NCBI GenBank assembly: GCA_002794785.1 | Contig: NBBA01000014.1 | Span: forward strand, 868,001-932,000 | Source of the DNA: Coniferiporia sulphurascens | Lineage: Eukaryota > Basidiomycota > Agaricomycetes > Hymenochaetales > Hymenochaetaceae | Reading direction: 5' to 3' | DNA length: 64,000 bases | Shown here: positions 22,501 to 36,847 of the stretch, in pieces | Numbering within the stretch: the stretch's first letter is position 1 | Layout: every line of letters begins with the position of its first letter | Notes under the pieces: generated by a model | What the model saw: the letters and a program-made list of their open reading frames with translations, nothing else | What the model was told of the DNA's origin: nothing | The model's database searches: none | Translations under genes and position numbers: made by a program

Positions 22501-24176
22501 TAAGTCTCTAGTGTTTTTTTTTGCGTCTTTGAATTCTTGATTCTTGTTAGATCGCGTGCTTTATCCCCCTGAGCGTCTGGATAAAATCGGTACCGAGGCC
22601 GCCAAGAAGGACTCAGTGTTTTCGCTGAATGATCGTATGGGCCTTGTCAACGACGTTTTTGCACTTTCGAATGCTGGATTCAGCAAAGTAAGCATCGGTT
22701 TGGCCTTGGTTCACAACCTACGCCATGAAGAAGAATGTACGTCCCTGAGCTGGTGACGCGCTGATCTGATTTAGTAATGACGATCCTGCAGACCTCGTGT
22801 GGCAGGGAATTGGGAAGAACATTAGCCAGGTCGCGAAAGCTTTCTGGGAAGATGAAGATATCTGGCAACTCTTCAATAAGTTCCGAAGGGTAATACTTAA
22901 CTGTTTCGGACATTAATTTGCATACTAATCATATCGCGCAGTCACTATACGTCCCGACTATCAACAAACTTGGGTATGCTTTCCCCGAAGGTGATTCTGC
23001 AAATACTAGGCAGCTACGCGCGCTGGCCATTACTGGCGCTGCTACATGCGACGATCCAATGTAAATTTTACCGATAGACCTTTCATTCCTGGCGTTACTC
23101 ATTCCATTTTCTACATAGTGTCCTTGAGGAACTTAGCAAGACATTCGCTGAATACCTTAAGACTGGAGATGACTCAAAGATCGCTCCGGATATCGAGAGG
23201 ATAGTCTACATAGCCGTAAGTGTGTCGTTCAGTCGCCGGAGTGAGCGCACTGTCGTACCAAACAAATAGGCTGTGAAATGCGGAGGACGAGCAGAATACG
23301 ATGCCATGAAAAAAATTTACGAGAGCCCCAAGAGCCCGGCCGCCCAGGTATGTAATATCTGAATAGATCTAACAAGTTCCAGGGACTGATGTGACCGCGT
23401 AACCAATAGATTGCAGCAGTGTGCGTTATTTCTTTTAACTGAGCAGACAATTTTTTTGAACAAGATCGCTTGAATGTAGTGCTGCAATGTGTTCAGCACG
23501 AGAAAAGGATTTACTTGATGAGACTTTCAAGTTCATCTTGTCCGGAGCCAAAGATCAGGACGTATACATGTTCCTTGCAAACCTTGGACGGAATAGGGAG
23601 ACTCGCCGTCGGACGGCCCAGTTCTTTAAGTTAGTATCATCTTTCAGTCCAAAAAGCTCGAACGACGTGCTAATATTTTTTCACCCGCCGCTAGGGACAA
23701 CTACGACGAGGTACGTTGTTTTTGAAGAAACAATACGGTAACAATCTTTGCTGAATCTAGTGAATCACAGTTCTACAAGCGCTTCTCTACCAACACGCAA
23801 TTACCCTATATTGTTCGCGTAAGTTAGCGAAAACTGGAACTGTAAACCATACCACTCACGATATGCAGTTCCCGCTCGAAAACCTTTCAACCGAGGCGGA
23901 TGCCAAGGATATCGAGGCATTCTTTAAGGTGCGAACATCTTATTGTTTAGAGGACTTTTTGCCAATTCACTACTTGTTCTACAGGACAAGGATGTGTCGA
24001 AATACAATCTCGTCCTGCGCCAAACCGTGGATACAGTTCGCGCAAACGCTGCTCTGCTCGAGGTTCGTCCCAGATATTTAAAAGAATGGTTACTTGGTTT
24101 CACACGGATTCTACAGAGGTCGACTGGCGACGTCTCCCAATGGTTGAAAGAATGGGACAATGGATCTAAGCTATAA
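19598..24176 (+). CDS. M1-family zinc aminopeptidase (puromycin-sensitive / yeast Ape2-Aap1 type)
   Basis: A multi-exon gene. Exon 1 (19598-19746) starts MAPPVAPAVAQPN and continues ADEHRLPLDVKPLHYDV. Next come 19793-20087, 20152-20290 (TAARRAFPCWDEP) and many short exons to the stop at 24176 (QWLKEWDNGSKL). Diagnostic motifs: FDAGAMENWG (about 20991-21020, substrate binding), HECAH (21162-21176, the zinc HExxH) followed by the third zinc ligand in LNEGFATL (about 21330-21410). The C-terminal half has the ERAP1-C-like domain. The enzyme removes N-terminal residues from peptides and is usually cytosolic, or vacuolar/mitochondrial depending on the start. A 4-nt exon (21546-21549) is predicted. 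A start at 19331 would add an Arg/Ser-rich leader of 89 residues. I see no frameshift in the parts traced. Confidence 0.85.
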
Positions 24177-24825
24177 GTACCCCGCGACTATCCCGGCTAT
24201 CTACCGTCGAAAGCAAATATCTAGGCAGACGCATTCTTGCACGCATCATAACATTTGTATATTGAAAACACTTAAGACACGTATTTAAACGCCATGTTTC
24301 GCACTTAGCGCTGACACTGACGACTTTACACTCGCAAAAGCAAAAAGACGCCAAAAAGACAACAGTGGTTTATCTCCGTTTGGTCTTCCATTTTTTGAGG
24401 ATTTAACTCCCGTTTTTTGGCTTTTTTCTGTTCACAACTTTGTGGTCCTCATGCAGTGTATAACTACGTGCATGACCGGTCAGCGCATGGTAAAGCAAAC
24501 GACTGATGATGCTGAGACTGAATAACTTCTTTGAGATCATCCTTGCGTTCATCCGTTTCTGGGGATTTCTTGTGAAGGTGCAGGTAGACATTTCAGGATT
24601 GGTCCGTGTACAATATTGGAGTTCGGCACTTGCGTCTTACAGCAATCATACCGTCACCATTCCTATCATGTACACTCGGACATTGGAGATGTGATACACG
24701 GATCTACTAACTCTGCTTTGCGTCTTTACCCCACGCAAATATCTCCACTTATAATGACATGGCTATTATTGTTGAATTTTCGGCATCAGGCTATTATCCC
24801 TGTAGGTGAGAGCCGAAGAACTCCG
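24177..24825. other. Convergent intergenic region
   Basis: This lies between the 3' ends of the aminopeptidase (+) and the GH1 gene (-) and should hold both terminators. No gene-like frame is visible. Confidence 0.45.
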
Positions 24826-27698
<2,873 letters not shown>

Positions 27699-28331
27699 TG
27701 CGCATAAGATGGTGTTCGTTTCAAAGGCTCGCAGTAACTTCGGGTATCCTGCCTTGGTTTATATACCACAGAATAGCTCAAGACTTCTGTCAATATTCTG
27801 GAAAATCAATATTGGCGCATGCCGACCACTAGCAGGCCTGCTGAGCACACGCAGAACCAGTCCAAGCAGTGTTTCTTCTTGTTTCATTCCCGAAATCCGT
27901 CATATGATCAGTTATCGAAGAGTCCGCGTCCGGTATTGGTAAGGAAGGAATCGCTAATATCATAGAAGTATTCGTAGCGTATACACTGCGGTCCGTTTCA
28001 TTCCGTGAGCTGCTGCAGGGAGCAGGGGGCCAGATTTTATCGTTCCGGTCAGAAATCTACCGTGTAGAGAGTTGGAGGAAGAGTATGGTTCCGGTCGCGC
28101 CGGTTCCGCCAGATTTAGTAGTCGGACTTTGAAGTTCAAGACCCGATTGCGGTCACGGCTGCGTCACGCGGACATCACGAGAAACTATGACTAAGCTGGA
28201 CTCGCACTGCGTTATGTAATCAATACGTTTAACGTTCACTGGCAGTCACCCCAGTGTGTGAACTTCAAGTTGAAATTGAGCCGCGATACTGAGATGCTGT
28301 AGGACCATCAGACTAAACACAAACCGCCACG
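27699..28331. promoter_or_regulatory. Divergent promoter region of GH1 and copy D
   Basis: The 633 bp between the start of the GH1 gene (-) and the start of copy D (+) contain no supported coding frame. Both promoters must lie here. I see no repeat. Confidence 0.45.
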
Positions 28332-29847
28332 ATGGCTTTTGCCTTCGCTTTGCAAACTCTTCGAGCATTGCTGAGCTATTACCCCGTCCTTCTCCCCACT
28401 CTTCTCGTCTTTTCGCGGGAAAGTGCATATTCAGTCAAGGTAACTTTCATCATTCTGTAGTTATCAGTTGTATGGGATAGCTTACAACATTCGCCGTTTT
28501 GCAGATCTGGCAGGCAATCCAACGCATCCCTCATCCTGCTCGCGCGGACAAGACTGATGTCTGCGAGGCCATTGTTCAGCCGAGGGAGAATGTACTGAGT
28601 CCTACTTTGAAGTCGAAGCTGGTAATCGGTGGCACGGTGCTTTTCGTACTTCTTGTAGCAGTGCTCGTTGTTCCTGGATGGCTTTTGAAGAGTGAGACAG
28701 ATATTAAGATATTCTACTTCTGTACTCTTTTTATTCCATTGTTTGTGTTTGTGTTTTTTGTGAGTGCTTTGTGATCACGGGCTCTTTTCTATGTACTTAT
28801 AAAATTGTTTTTACAAAGGCGGTGGTGACTCGGGATGACGCTACCGTCATTCGTCGCAATGCTGAAGGAAGTAGGTATTGTTATATACCGTTGTCTCACA
28901 ACCTCTGACTGATCAGTTGTTTAGAACCAGCAATACTGCCCCCAGACAATGAAGACAGACCCGTCCGCCCGACAATAATATACTTCATCCTCAGTACTGC
29001 GATTACAGTCGCCGCGCTCTGGCTCGGGCATCCTTTGGCCGTTTCTCTCGTTTACGCAGCTCTGCTGAGCAACCTGACGAGTGCCACCATCTCCACAGAA
29101 AAGGTGAAATTCAAGACAGTCTTTTATTTTGCGCTCCTGTCGGTCAGTTTCCCCAAATTGTTTGATTTCCGCGTGACTTTATGCTGAATTCTAACGAAGT
29201 TTACGATCTTGATGACCCTTGTCGGTATAGCTGTTACTAAATGGGCAAATGCTCAGAAGAGGATAGGCACCGCAATTAGCAGACCCAAGTTTCCCTTCGC
29301 GCCTAAAGTTAATGGTACTGTTGACTGGAGGACTATTTTGTTGTGTGCCTTCTGGTCCATCCTGGAGTGCAAAATCCTTTCGATGGCCTATCGTTTTGAC
29401 TATGTCAACTCCCTTCGTTCCGACTTCCGACCCCTTATCAGCAGGAAGGAGAACATCGGCTTCCGCGTCCCGCCGCCACAATACTTCGCAGTCTGTGAGT
29501 CATTTTCGAGGCCATACTTCAGTACCGCTCTTGCATTCTTGGTACTCTCGTACGCAGCGACCGCGGCGCTGTCTGCAGCCGGAATAATTGATGTCACCTA
29601 TGAGACCTCGGTCATCCCATCTACGTTCTTCGCCACAATCACAATGGTATTCCCCATGCTCGCTTTGGCTGTGATGAAGGGACAGTTTGGAAAACTCTGG
29701 AGGTACGAGGAGGATTGGGCGGCTGATCCGACTCCCAACGAGGAATTCGAGGTTGAAGATATCAGTGCTCCTTTGCAGAAAGATAGGGAGGGGTCCAATG
29801 TTGAGCAGAATCTGACCATATTAAACTTAAACGAGGGGGATGTCTAG
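28332..29847 (+). CDS. SPP-like multi-pass membrane protein, copy D (type 2)
   Basis: Exons 28332-28439, 28505-28759, 28819-28870 (52 nt), 28925-29142 and 29200-29847 give about 426 aa with GT-AG junctions and phases 0,0,1,0. The start MAFAFALQTLRALLSYYPVLLPT aligns with copy B. After TM1, exon 2 opens IWQAIQRIPHP and has two hydrophobic segments. Exon 4 carries WLGHPLAVSLVYAALLS and KFKTVFYFALLS, a spacing like that of the SPP segment before YD, but no YD is present. Exon 5 has LECKILSMAYRFDYVNSL, RPYFSTALAFLVLSYAATAALS and MKGQFGKLWRYEEDW, and a short acidic tail. GxGD and PAL are absent. It is the most upstream of a run of four same-strand members. Confidence 0.78.
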
Positions 29848-31124
29848 GGATAAATGAGCGTTTGAGATGGGTCATAGGTGCTTGCACGGGTAACGGGTAA
29901 TTACGTCGGTCTGTGGCAAGTGACGGGTAGGCTTTTTTGGTCCAGAATGCGTGTATTACTTATCGGACTTTTAGGCACGTACTGAGTTGGTTCATGCTTG
30001 TACAGTAACTTAGATAGTATCAAATGGGCTCCAAGCCCAATATCCCTCCTCACCATTGTCGTCTGGGTCTAACTGGGATGGGAAGACCTACATTCAGGAA
30101 AAACCATCCCCTTGTCACGAAGGGAGTCCAAGAAATGTTTCATACTGGTGATCCTGAAGTTTTGATTCTATGGAAGAACCGCCGTTACAGGACTTTGAAA
30201 GCACTTGGATTCCGGAAACCCTTACAAGTAGTGCTGCTTGGGCTGATCCTGAGGGCTTTCACTTCCATTCGTTCCTATCGCGCAGGTAACACGTCTTAAA
30301 CTCTGTCAATTTCTGGAAACTCGGAAAACTGCAGCCAGTCTCTCGGGCCTCCGGTATATCTGCCAGTGGTTCGTTCAAGTTGGCACGTGGAAAACATGGA
30401 CTAGTATGCGGCTTATGCTTCCGTAATGGAAGGCTGATTTTGTTAATATCGACTCGGACTCTCTGACTCTCTGACTCATAATATTCTATTTTCACCTTCA
30501 GTTTTATAAATAAATAAATATACATGTAACAATGTTAACAATCTGTTGGAACGATACAGAGCCAGTAGTGAGTATGCTAATCTTTAATCCAAACCGGTGC
30601 CGACACCGCGTGTTCGGCGCGCCCAGGGTGATTAATTATAAGACATTGCGTGAGTTTGCAGTGTTACTTTATACAATGCCAGTGTATATACAGTACATAG
30701 AAAGGATGATCGGCGCTAGACGACTCGGATAAACTTCGGGTTCGAAGGTAGCCCCTACTAAGGTAGAATTACGATGTTCGCATCGACTCAGACTCGGAGT
30801 CTCGGACTCATAATATTATATTTTCACCTTGAGTTTTATATGATATGATTTGAAATTATACAGCCTTAGATAGTACCCTACAGACGCGTTCAGAACGTGT
30901 TCGCCGACGCCGGACCGAACTTGCGGGCCCCCGGTTCGGCCTGAGCGGTGAAACTGATACCGAACGCGCGGTTCGGAACCGAACCTCAGCTACACTATAT
31001 AGAACACGTACCTGAAGTTGGCAACCGGATCAAAACGGAATACGGGTACTTATTACAACCCCGAAGCCCCCAGGGCCGTGCTGTATGCAAGTTGCCACCA
31101 TTTTCCCCTGTCGTTTCTTATCCC
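29848..31124. other. Intergenic region with TCGGACTC repeat unit and GTTCGG patch
   Basis: There is no supported gene. About 30535-30850 is one copy of a dispersed repeat, with related sequence at 33200-33540 and, inverted, at 57415-57700. It is marked by GAGTATGCTA, CGGTGCCG, GGGTTCGAA and GACTCGGAGTCTCGGACTCA. Bases 30890-30990 are a GTTCGG/CCGAAC-rich patch just upstream of copy E. Confidence 0.5.
30880..30990. repeat. GTTCGG/CCGAAC-rich palindromic patch, left
   Basis: Repeated GTTCGG, CCGAAC and GGTTCGG words in both orientations lie about 135 bp upstream of the copy E start. A closely related, inverted patch lies at 60030-60165 upstream of copy J, its mirror partner. The patch could be a decayed MITE end or a regulatory island. 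Confidence 0.55.
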
Positions 31125-32656
31125 ATGATGATGGAATTTCTCCTCAAGACTCTTCAAAGGCTGCTGAGCTACTACCCTGTAATTGTACCGACTTTCTTCA
31201 TCCTCTACCGGGAAAGCGCCATTTCGGTCAAGGTTAGAAGTCCTCTCCTTTCTACATGTACATCATAGAATACCAACTCTGGCTTCGTCACAACTCGCAG
31301 ACTTGGCAGGCTGTCCAGCGGATACCTTCTTTCAAACCCACGGAAAAAGATGGAGGGAGTGAGTCTCCGCCCTATCAGGGAGGCAAACCCAGGAACCCTT
31401 TGAAATTTGTTCTTGGTTTCATGATGACCGCCATATACGTTGGTATTGTAGTCATGGTTCCCGTATTCTTGGAGCTTGCAGTGGCGAAGCTTAGAACTTT
31501 CTACATTTGCATGCTCTCCGCTCCGTTTGTCTTCCTCGTGGGTATGGTAAGCACCTGAATCCGCAAATACTTCAGCGTTCCATTTGTATATTGATTATAC
31601 AGGTTGCGTCAACGCAAAGTTGTGGTGCTGTTGTTGTTCGCAGCGTCCAAGGAAGTGAGTGTTGCATTGTCGGCGCCCCTTTTTATCCTTATGCTACCAC
31701 CAATAATTAATGTACTCGATCAGAGCCCGTTATAATATCCCCGGAGGATGGAGACTGCTCTCCCCTTAAACGAGGATTATCTTTCGCATTTGGCGTGCTG
31801 GTTACCGTCGGCGCACTCTGGTTTGGCCACCCTTTAGCTGCCCTTGTCGTTTATGCAGCCTTAATTCATGCCGTCGTCCGTTCCAAATATGTCCCCACTG
31901 GCAAGGCAAGCTTTAGAGAACTCTTTTATACGGCGATCTTCGCAGTCAGTCTTCATTCCTTGTTGTACCTGCATTTCCAGCTGAGTCCTTGCGAAGAACG
32001 TATTCCTCGCTTTAATAGTGAACGTGCTGGTAAAGACGTCGGACAATAAGGCTGCAGAAACATCCGATCACCCTTCCGGCGACGAAGATATTATCATTAT
32101 CAACTGGACACAGCTCTTTATGAGTGCCAACCCGACTGGTTTCCCATTTTTGTTCGGATTCTTCTCGTTGGCTTATCGCTTTGATTATTCCAATTCCCTC
32201 CCCCTCGACTTAAAGCCGGCTGTCAGCAAGAATGGGAACATTGGGTTCCGGATCCCTCGCCCAACATGTTTCGCAATTCGCGAAACGTTTCCCAGACCTT
32301 ACTTCATTACCGCTTTCGTCGCGCTGTTCCTGTCCTACGTGGGAGTCGCAGTTTTATGTGAAAGCTTCTCCATCAATGTTAGCTACGAATCAACGAGCAT
32401 TTTCACTATGCTTCTCTACCCAGGTATAATCCCATCTTCAATGATCTTGGTGGCAACGATGAAGGGGCAGCTAGGAAAACTCTGGAAGTACGAGGAGGAT
32501 TGGGCGGCTATCCCTTCCATTAGTGAGGGGCTGGAGGTCTCGGATGTTGATATCGCGTTACAGAAGTACGAGGGGGATGGCAAGGATGTGAAGGATTTAG
32601 TTAATGGGTTAGACTATGATGGCAAGGTCGAATTCCAGGGCGAGCATGTCGTTTGA
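31125..32656 (+). CDS. SPP-like multi-pass membrane protein, copy E (type 3)
   Basis: Exons 31125-31232, 31301-31546, 31603-31654 (52 nt), 31724-31944 and 31997-32656 join in frame to about 428 aa. The start is MMMEFLLKTLQRLLSYYPVIVPT; the third Met (31131) is an alternative. Exon 2 opens TWQAVQRIPSF. Exon 4 has LWFGHPLAALVVYAALIHAVVRSK and the segment ending FYTAIFA, continued in exon 5 by NVFLALIVNVLVKTS. Here Asn falls at the position expected for the SPP YD aspartate. FGFFSLAYRFDYSNSL, RPYFITAFVALFLSYVGVAVL and MKGQLGKLWKYEEDW follow. GxGD and PAL are missing. Copy J is its closest relative and its mirror partner. No lesion was found. Confidence 0.78.
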
Positions 32657-33932
32657 CATATTGAGAGGCTGGATGACGAGAGACTCGAGTTTCCGAAGAC
32701 ATTATTTTAGTAGTTGTAAATGACTAGGGCTTCTGTTGTATGTACGTACATCTGCCTTGAATTCAAAGTATCATCAATGTTATAAGTTAATAACTGCACG
32801 ACACCACACTCAGTAGATGAAACGCAGATCTTTAATCCTATCAATTACAACTAGATCGCAACGGATCACATCGGCACGCTTTCGTAATTACAACCTGACA
32901 AACTTCGACTCCCTTAGTTTCGTTTAGGCTCCTACCAAATGAACATACCAGTAGTAAAGATTCTTGTATTGCTACATAACGTTAAGTAGGCTTAATAAGG
33001 ACAGGCCAGCTGCGCTGGTAATGTTCAATACTGTTTTGCTTGTATCCGTCGGACATCTTCCTTCGGCAATAATAATCCTGATTTTAACTACTAGACCATC
33101 AGAAGAGCCGGATTCGGAGGCACTATGTGATGCCTGGTGCCGATTAGAATAAGGGTAGACCTTGCGAGCGCATCAACCGAGAATATTGGTATCACCGAGT
33201 TGAGATCAGTGAGACCCAAGGCATTGCGTGAGTTTGCAGTGTTGCTTTATACAATGCCAGTGCATATACATAGACTCGGAAAGGATGACGGCGCTGGACG
33301 ACCCGGAGAAACTTCGGGTTCGAACTTCAAGTTAGCCCCTACTAACGTAGAATCACGTTGTCAGCGTCGACTCGGAGTCTCGGACTCATACTTATAGTTT
33401 CACCTTGAGTTTTATAATGTTATGACAATGCTAATACCCGTCCAAACGAAACAGAGACCCTACTGTAGTAGTGAGTATGCTATTATTCTGAACTTGAATC
33501 CAAATCGGTGCCGCCGCGTTTTCGGCCAGGCCTAGGGTGGTTAAATATGTTGAAGTATGCGGGGAGCCCACATAGAGTGGAGAGGTGAAGCTATGCCACA
33601 CTGCTTAATCCTAGTTGAGCAAGGGATGTCTTTCTTTTAAGGCTGGCTTGAGGGGTAAGAGCATGTTTTCACGAGGGGGGGGGGGGCACAGCCACCACGC
33701 TCCTGCTGACTAATCTAGCTTTTTGGAGGCCCCTAACCGGATAACTTGGAGGGCTTCGCCCCCCAATTATAGAACACGTGCCTGACTGAAGTCGGATATT
33801 CCCGATACTGGCTAGGTCAAGACAGTAATTCAAGATCTCTTATGTAATGCCGAGCCGCGGCTCGGCCCAAGCTTGACTTTTTCATGTGTGTCTAGTCACA
33901 GCTTTTACGTTTCTTTTTTTCAGAACATAAAC
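32657..33932. other. Intergenic region between copy E and the ABC-transporter relic
   Basis: There is no supported gene. A second copy of the TCGGACTC repeat lies at about 33200-33540. A segment near 32820-32900 (GATCTTTA..., CGGATCACATCGGCACGCTT) recurs downstream of copy F (36205-36285) and, inverted, near 55010-55050 and 58150-58200. A 10-base G-run lies near 33677. Confidence 0.5.
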
Positions 33933-33939
33933 CCAGGAG

Positions 33940-34350
33940 CGAACGCAAGTGTCCGATGCTCTGACTGCTAGCTTGAGCAACAACCCTCAGAAGGGGATTG
34001 GTCTTGCTGGTGTTACCTTCACACTGATTGTCTGGGTGGTGCGACGATTATTACCAATTCCGCTATTAATGTCACCTTCCCGTGAAAGCTTGCCCTTGTC
34101 GGTGTCGCTTGTGTGCCTCTCGTCTCTGCTGGATACATCCGTCTCCGTTTCACTGTATCAAAAGATCAGAATCAGAACAACAACAAGTCGCATGCGGCAC
34201 GAAGCATCTGTACAGTTTGCATGTGAAGCGGCAGGGGCGATTTGTACCGTTCCCTCGCTCACGGAGCTGATGTGATGCTTGAACCGCACAGCGCTATGGT
34301 CAAACCCCATCTTCATGATCTTGCAGTCCATGATATGAAAAACTCGATCC
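33940..34350 (+). pseudogene. Relic of an ABCB/MDR-type ABC transporter (second membrane domain)
   Basis: Translation in shifting frames gives VSDALTASLSNNPQKGIGLAGVTFT, then KLALVGVACVPLVSAGYIRLRFTVSKDQ, then HEASVQFACEAAGAICTVPSLTE. In full-size MDR-type transporters this order occurs in the second transmembrane domain (NPQKI.GLAG, WKLALV...P....AGY.RLR, A.EAAGAIRTVASLT). Frameshifts and an in-frame stop show decay. Neither nucleotide-binding domain is present. An inverted counterpart lies at 56841-57250. Confidence 0.65.
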
Positions 34351-34528
34351 AAGAAAGGTAGTATTGGGCCCTGCCAGCGCTGCTGGTCCTATCATTATCG
34401 AAATACATTGCAAAATGGGTCAAAACAGATTCGGGAACTCATCACTACCCCGGAGCCCCCCCCCCAGGGCCGTGTTGTACTTGTACTTAATACTCTTGCT
34501 ACCATTTCCCTCTGTCGTTTCTTATCCC

Positions 34529-36051
34529 ATGATGATGGAATTTCTCCTCAAGACTCTTCAGAGGCTGCTGAGCTACTACCCTGTAATTGTACCGACTTTC
34601 TTCATCCTCTACCGGGAAAGCGCCATTTCGGTCAAGGTTAGAAGACCTCTCTTTTCTACATGCTCATCATAGAATACCGACTCTGGCTTCGTCACGACTC
34701 GCAGACTTGGCAGGCTGTCCAGCGGATACCTTCCTTTAAGGCCGCAGAAAATGATGGAGAAAATGAGTCCCCGCCTTGTCGGGGAAGCGGACACTGGGAT
34801 TCTTCTGTATATGACTCTGCTCTTGCACTGGTATCCGCTTACGTCGCCATTGTAATCATGATTTCCGGATACTTGGAAGTTGCAGCGGCGAAGCTAAGGT
34901 TTTACTACCTCTGTACGCTTTTCGTCCCGTTCGTCTTCATCGTGGTTTTGGTAAGCATCTAAACTCGCAGATACTTCAGCGTTCCATTTGTATATTGATT
35001 ATACAGGTTACGTTAACGCAAAGCCATGATGCTATTGTCATTCGCAACGTTGGGGAAAGTGAGTGTTGTATTGTCGGCGCCCCTTTTTATCCTTATGTTA
35101 CCACCAATAATTAATGTACTTGATCAGAGCCCGTAATGATACCCATGGGGGACGGAAACTGTTCTTCCCTTAAACGAGGATTATCCTTCGCCTTTGGCGT
35201 ACTGGTTACCGTGGGCGCACTCTGGTTTGGCCACCCTTTAGCTGCCCTTGTCGCTTACGCAGCCTTAGTTCACATGATCGTCCGTTCCAAATGTCTCCAC
35301 CCCGGGAGGGTAAACTTCAGAATGCCCTTTTATATCGCGACCTTCATAGTCAGTCTTCATTCTTTGTCGTACCTGCATTTCCAACTGAATTATTGCAAAG
35401 AACCTATCGTTCGTTTTAGTGGTGGCTGTGCTGATGAAGACGTCGCACAAAAAGCCTGCAGAATTATCCTATCACCTTTCCTGGACACGGCCCTTTACGG
35501 GTGCTCACTCGACTATTGTCCTATATTCGTTCGACCTCCTCTCGTTGGCCTATCGCTTTGATTATTACAATTCCCTCCCTCACAATTTTGAGCCAGCTGT
35601 CAGCAAGAAAGGGAATAAATGGTTCCGGATCCCCCGCCCAACATGTTTTGGAATTCACGAGACTTTTCCCAGACCTTACTTCATTACCGCTCTCGTCGCG
35701 CTATTACTGTCCGACGTGGGAGTCGCGGCGCTGTCTGTGGGATTCTCCATCGATTTTAACTATGAAATAGCTAGCGGTGCTACTGCACTCCTCAATTTAT
35801 TTACTATCCCAACCTCAATACTCTTGGTGGCAACGATGAAGAGGCAGCTAGGAAAGCTCTGGAAGTACGAAGAGGGTTGGGCGGCTATACCTCTCATTAA
35901 TGAGGACCAGGATGCCTTGGATGTTGATAGTACGGTACAGGAATACAAGGGCGATGGCAAGTTCTGGGGCGACAACATTTTAGTTAAAGAGTTAGACCGT
36001 CACGGTGATCACAAGGTCAGGTTCCGGGGCGCCAAGCGTATCATCGCTTGA
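34529..36051 (+). CDS. SPP-like multi-pass membrane protein, copy F (type 3)
   Basis: Exons 34529-34636, 34705-34950, 35007-35058 (52 nt), 35128-35348 and 35401-36051 give about 425 aa, all in frame. Exon 1 encodes the same 36 residues as copy E. Exon 5 begins NLSFVLVVAVLMKTS and then HKKPAELSYHLSW. About 13 codons of the cytosol-like loop are missing compared with copy E. LLSLAYRFDYYNSL, RPYFITALVALLLSDVGVAALSVGF and MKRQLGKLWKYEEGW follow; the last motif has Arg and Gly where others have Gly and Asp. No YD, GxGD or PAL is seen. It is the tandem neighbour of E and the mirror partner of broken copy I. Confidence 0.75.
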
Positions 36052-36847
36052 CATATTTTATTGAAGGGCTCGATGGCGAGAGATTCGCATTTCCGAAGAC
36101 ACACCATATGCGTATGCAGTTGGGAACAACTTAGATTTCTGTTGTACGTACCGTAGACATATAGTACGCTATGATGATGATTAATATCTGCACATCACGA
36201 GTACGATGAAATGCGGATCTTTATTCTTATTATATTTAACCGGATCACGTCGGATTGCGTCGGACCATATCGGCACGCTTATATAAGGTTACTTGACAAA
36301 TTTCAGTTTCTCAGTACCAGACATTACCCCGTAGTTTCGTACAGGCCTTCAACCGAACGTATATACATATAGTAAAAATCGCTGCGCTTTTTAATAACAG
36401 TAAGTTACTTCTTATTGCAAATTGTTGCAGCACTCCCACAAGCTCCCAGTCGCCATCAAAGAATAAGTTTCCTTGTTAGGAGTTTCGCATTTGTCATCGC
36501 ATAGCCTCCCCTTCCATTTTTGGTATTTTCTGGTTTTGACACATCGTGGAACAAGTGTCTCGTTTGGTGGTTTGGCCGAATTTCACCGGATCTTTCTTTT
36601 CTGCCGTGCCTTTCTCAAATCCGCCCATTTTCCCCAAAACATTTGCATAATGATAACAAGCACATAACTGAACATACAATCTTATTTACAATTAAAAATT
36701 TGCCTTCTGATCTGTGAGAATTAGCTTATCAAGCTCAGGTGATTGACTTGTACTGTATGTTTTGATCCAGTGCCGACTCAGGGAACACAGCCCTTGCCGC
36801 GCTGTGCGTTCGGCGAGGTAATTCAATCTTGAACTCCGTCCCTCATC
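36052..36847. other. Intergenic region between copies F and G
   Basis: There is no supported gene. The first part is a 3' flank shared with copy E. The rest, to the copy G start, is unique with no recognisable element. Confidence 0.45.

Noticed and set aside
30024..30299. Plus-strand ORF of 91 codons after copy D
   Set aside because: Composition looks random, there is no family resemblance and no exon partners.
30730..30750. GGGTTCGAA resembling a tRNA B box (also at about 33313)
   Set aside because: No A box or cloverleaf fits around it, and the sequence is part of the dispersed TCGGACTC repeat unit.
33670..33690. G-run (and the C-run near 34456) as a G-quadruplex element
   Set aside because: A single homopolymer run without spaced G-tracts; it is more likely simple low-complexity sequence.
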